Both the position numbers and the translations under genes were made by a program. Source: Nocardia anaemiae NBRC 100462 (GTDB lineage: Bacteria > Actinomycetota > Actinomycetes > Mycobacteriales > Mycobacteriaceae). From it: DNA of 64,000 bases. The stretch covers positions 163,099-227,098 of the forward strand of contig NZ_BDAZ01000025.1 in NCBI RefSeq assembly GCF_001612725.1. The letters run 5' to 3'. This document shows, in pieces, positions 63,201-64,000 of this stretch. The notes under the pieces were generated by a model that was not told where the DNA came from, did not search any database, and saw nothing but the letters and a program-made list of their open reading frames with translations. The first letter of the stretch is position 1; each line of letters opens with the position of its first letter.

Positions 63201-64000
63201 TCAGAGGCGGGTGCCCAGGGACAGGGGCTCGACGGTGGTGCCGAAAACGGTTTTGACGACCTCGGCGACGATGGCGCGGTCTTCCTCGGGCGCGGTGCCG
63301 ATGAGGTTGGCGGCGGCGGTGAGTGCGGTGGTGGCGGTGGCGATCTTCTGGAACGCCAGCAACTCGCGCAGTTGGGGTGCCCACCCGATCTCGCCTTTGG
63401 TTTGGCGGGTGGACAGATTGCGGGCCACCCGCACCGCTAACGGATTCACCCCGAGGCTGTCGGCGAGGTCGTAGTCGCTGGACACCTGCACCTGGAACGC
63501 GAACCGGCTGGCGAGCGCATCGGACAGGATCGCCCCGTGCACGCCGGGGTTGTGGCCCGCGCAGATGTAGAACCCGGGCTCGGCTTTAATGACCTCGCCG
63601 CCGTTGGCTTTGATCACGATCTCGCGGCGGCCGTCCATCGCCGGATACACACACGAGAGCACCGTCGGTGGGATCAGGGTCGCGTCGTCGACGAACAGCA
63701 CCCGGCCCTCACGCATCGCCCTCACCAGTGGCCCGTGCACGAACACGAAGGTGCCGTCGGGGGCTTGGGTGTACTCGCCCACGAAATCGGCGACGGTGGT
63801 GTCGCCATCGCCTTGCACGGTCAGCAGGTCACCGAACGCAGCCTCGATCAACGACGTTTTGCCCGTTCCGGGTGGCCCGTACAGCAGCACCGGGACCTCG
63901 GCCTCGCGCATCGTTTGCAGCACATCCACATCAGCGCTACCCGCGAGTTTGCGCGGGTGATACATCAGCCCGTTCGGACGCGCCACCGGCCCGCTCGTCG
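63201..64000 (-). CDS. MoxR/CbbQ-type AAA+ ATPase (start may lie beyond the window)
   Basis: At least 261 residues. A GTG at 63986 could start it, but the frame stays open to the right edge, so the true start may be outside. Walker A is LLYGPPGTGKTSLI, Walker B VLFVDDATLIPP, with FYICAGHNPGVHGAILSDALASRF (sensor and Arg finger region), all MoxR/CbbQ-type. These ATPases remodel partners together with VWA proteins, and the next gene encodes one. Confidence 0.85.
   Translation of the reverse strand, partial: TSGPVARPNGLMYHPRKLAGSADVDVLQTMREAEVPVLLYGPPGTGKTSLIEAAFGDLLTVQGDGDTTVADFVGEYTQAPDGTFVFVHGPLVRAMREGRVLFVDDATLIPPTVLSCVYPAMDGRREIVIKANGGEVIKAEPGFYICAGHNPGVHGAILSDALASRFAFQVQVSSDYDLADSLGVNPLAVRVARNLSTRQTKGEIGWAPQLRELLAFQKIATATTALTAAANLIGTAPEEDRAIVAEVVKTVFGTTVEPLSLGTRL

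Overview
The window is high-GC DNA from a mycolic-acid actinomycete, most likely Nocardia or a close relative. The signs are heavy GC bias in codon use, a cutinase-family secreted protein, a PknK-type kinase beside a VirS/MymA-like cluster, a mycothiol-type DinB protein, and transfer proteins of the actinobacterial conjugative type. No rRNA or tRNA gene was recognised.

Left flank (1-8.4 kb): a STAND/NB-ARC ATPase runs off the left edge, followed by a tiny membrane protein and a HEPN-like protein. A four-gene minus-strand cluster (7065 to 2876) comes next: an unknown protein, an XRE-ImmA/IrrE metallopeptidase, a HEPN/Toprim-type protein and a PD-(D/E)XK-like nuclease. It looks like an uncharacterised defence operon. 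About 1.3 kb without a convincing gene separates it from an integrase.

Transfer module (8.4-25.4 kb): a tyrosine integrase and excisionase lie on the minus strand. Two diverging transfer operons follow: VirB4/PrgI fusion, VirB6/TrbL-like, VirB2-like and a sigma-like protein to the left; an unknown protein, DNA methyltransferase, coupling protein, replication-relaxation relaxase, SLT-NlpC/P60 hydrolase and cutinase to the right. Between them sits a phased array of 11-bp repeats (eight direct, then three to four inverted), which reads as an origin or operator.

Cargo (25.5-57.7 kb): intact metabolic and regulatory genes mixed with many gene fragments. Intact parts include MarR-FAH/MBL, OYE-MerR, a YhgE/Pip protein, an epoxide hydrolase-like lipoprotein, a DinB protein, a methyltransferase with an XRE-cupin regulator, a triterpene cyclase with the oxidosqualene-cyclase DCTAE motif beside a membrane glycosyltransferase, a VirS/SDR/MymA-like set, a PknK-like kinase, and a TetR/FAD-monooxygenase/SnoaL set. 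Fragments include BVMO, SUKH, NUDIX, GntR, IS5, ISL3, MFS, FAD-monooxygenase and AraC remnants.

Right module (57.9-64 kb): a second minus-strand operon typical of actinobacterial mobile elements runs MoxR ATPase, VWA protein with an HExxH motif, coiled-coil protein, winged-helix protein, RAMA-domain protein and a small protein, ending at a strong hairpin. With the integrase at the left and this operon at the right, the simplest reading is one large integrative or plasmid element carrying the cargo. Two adjacent elements cannot be excluded from this window alone.
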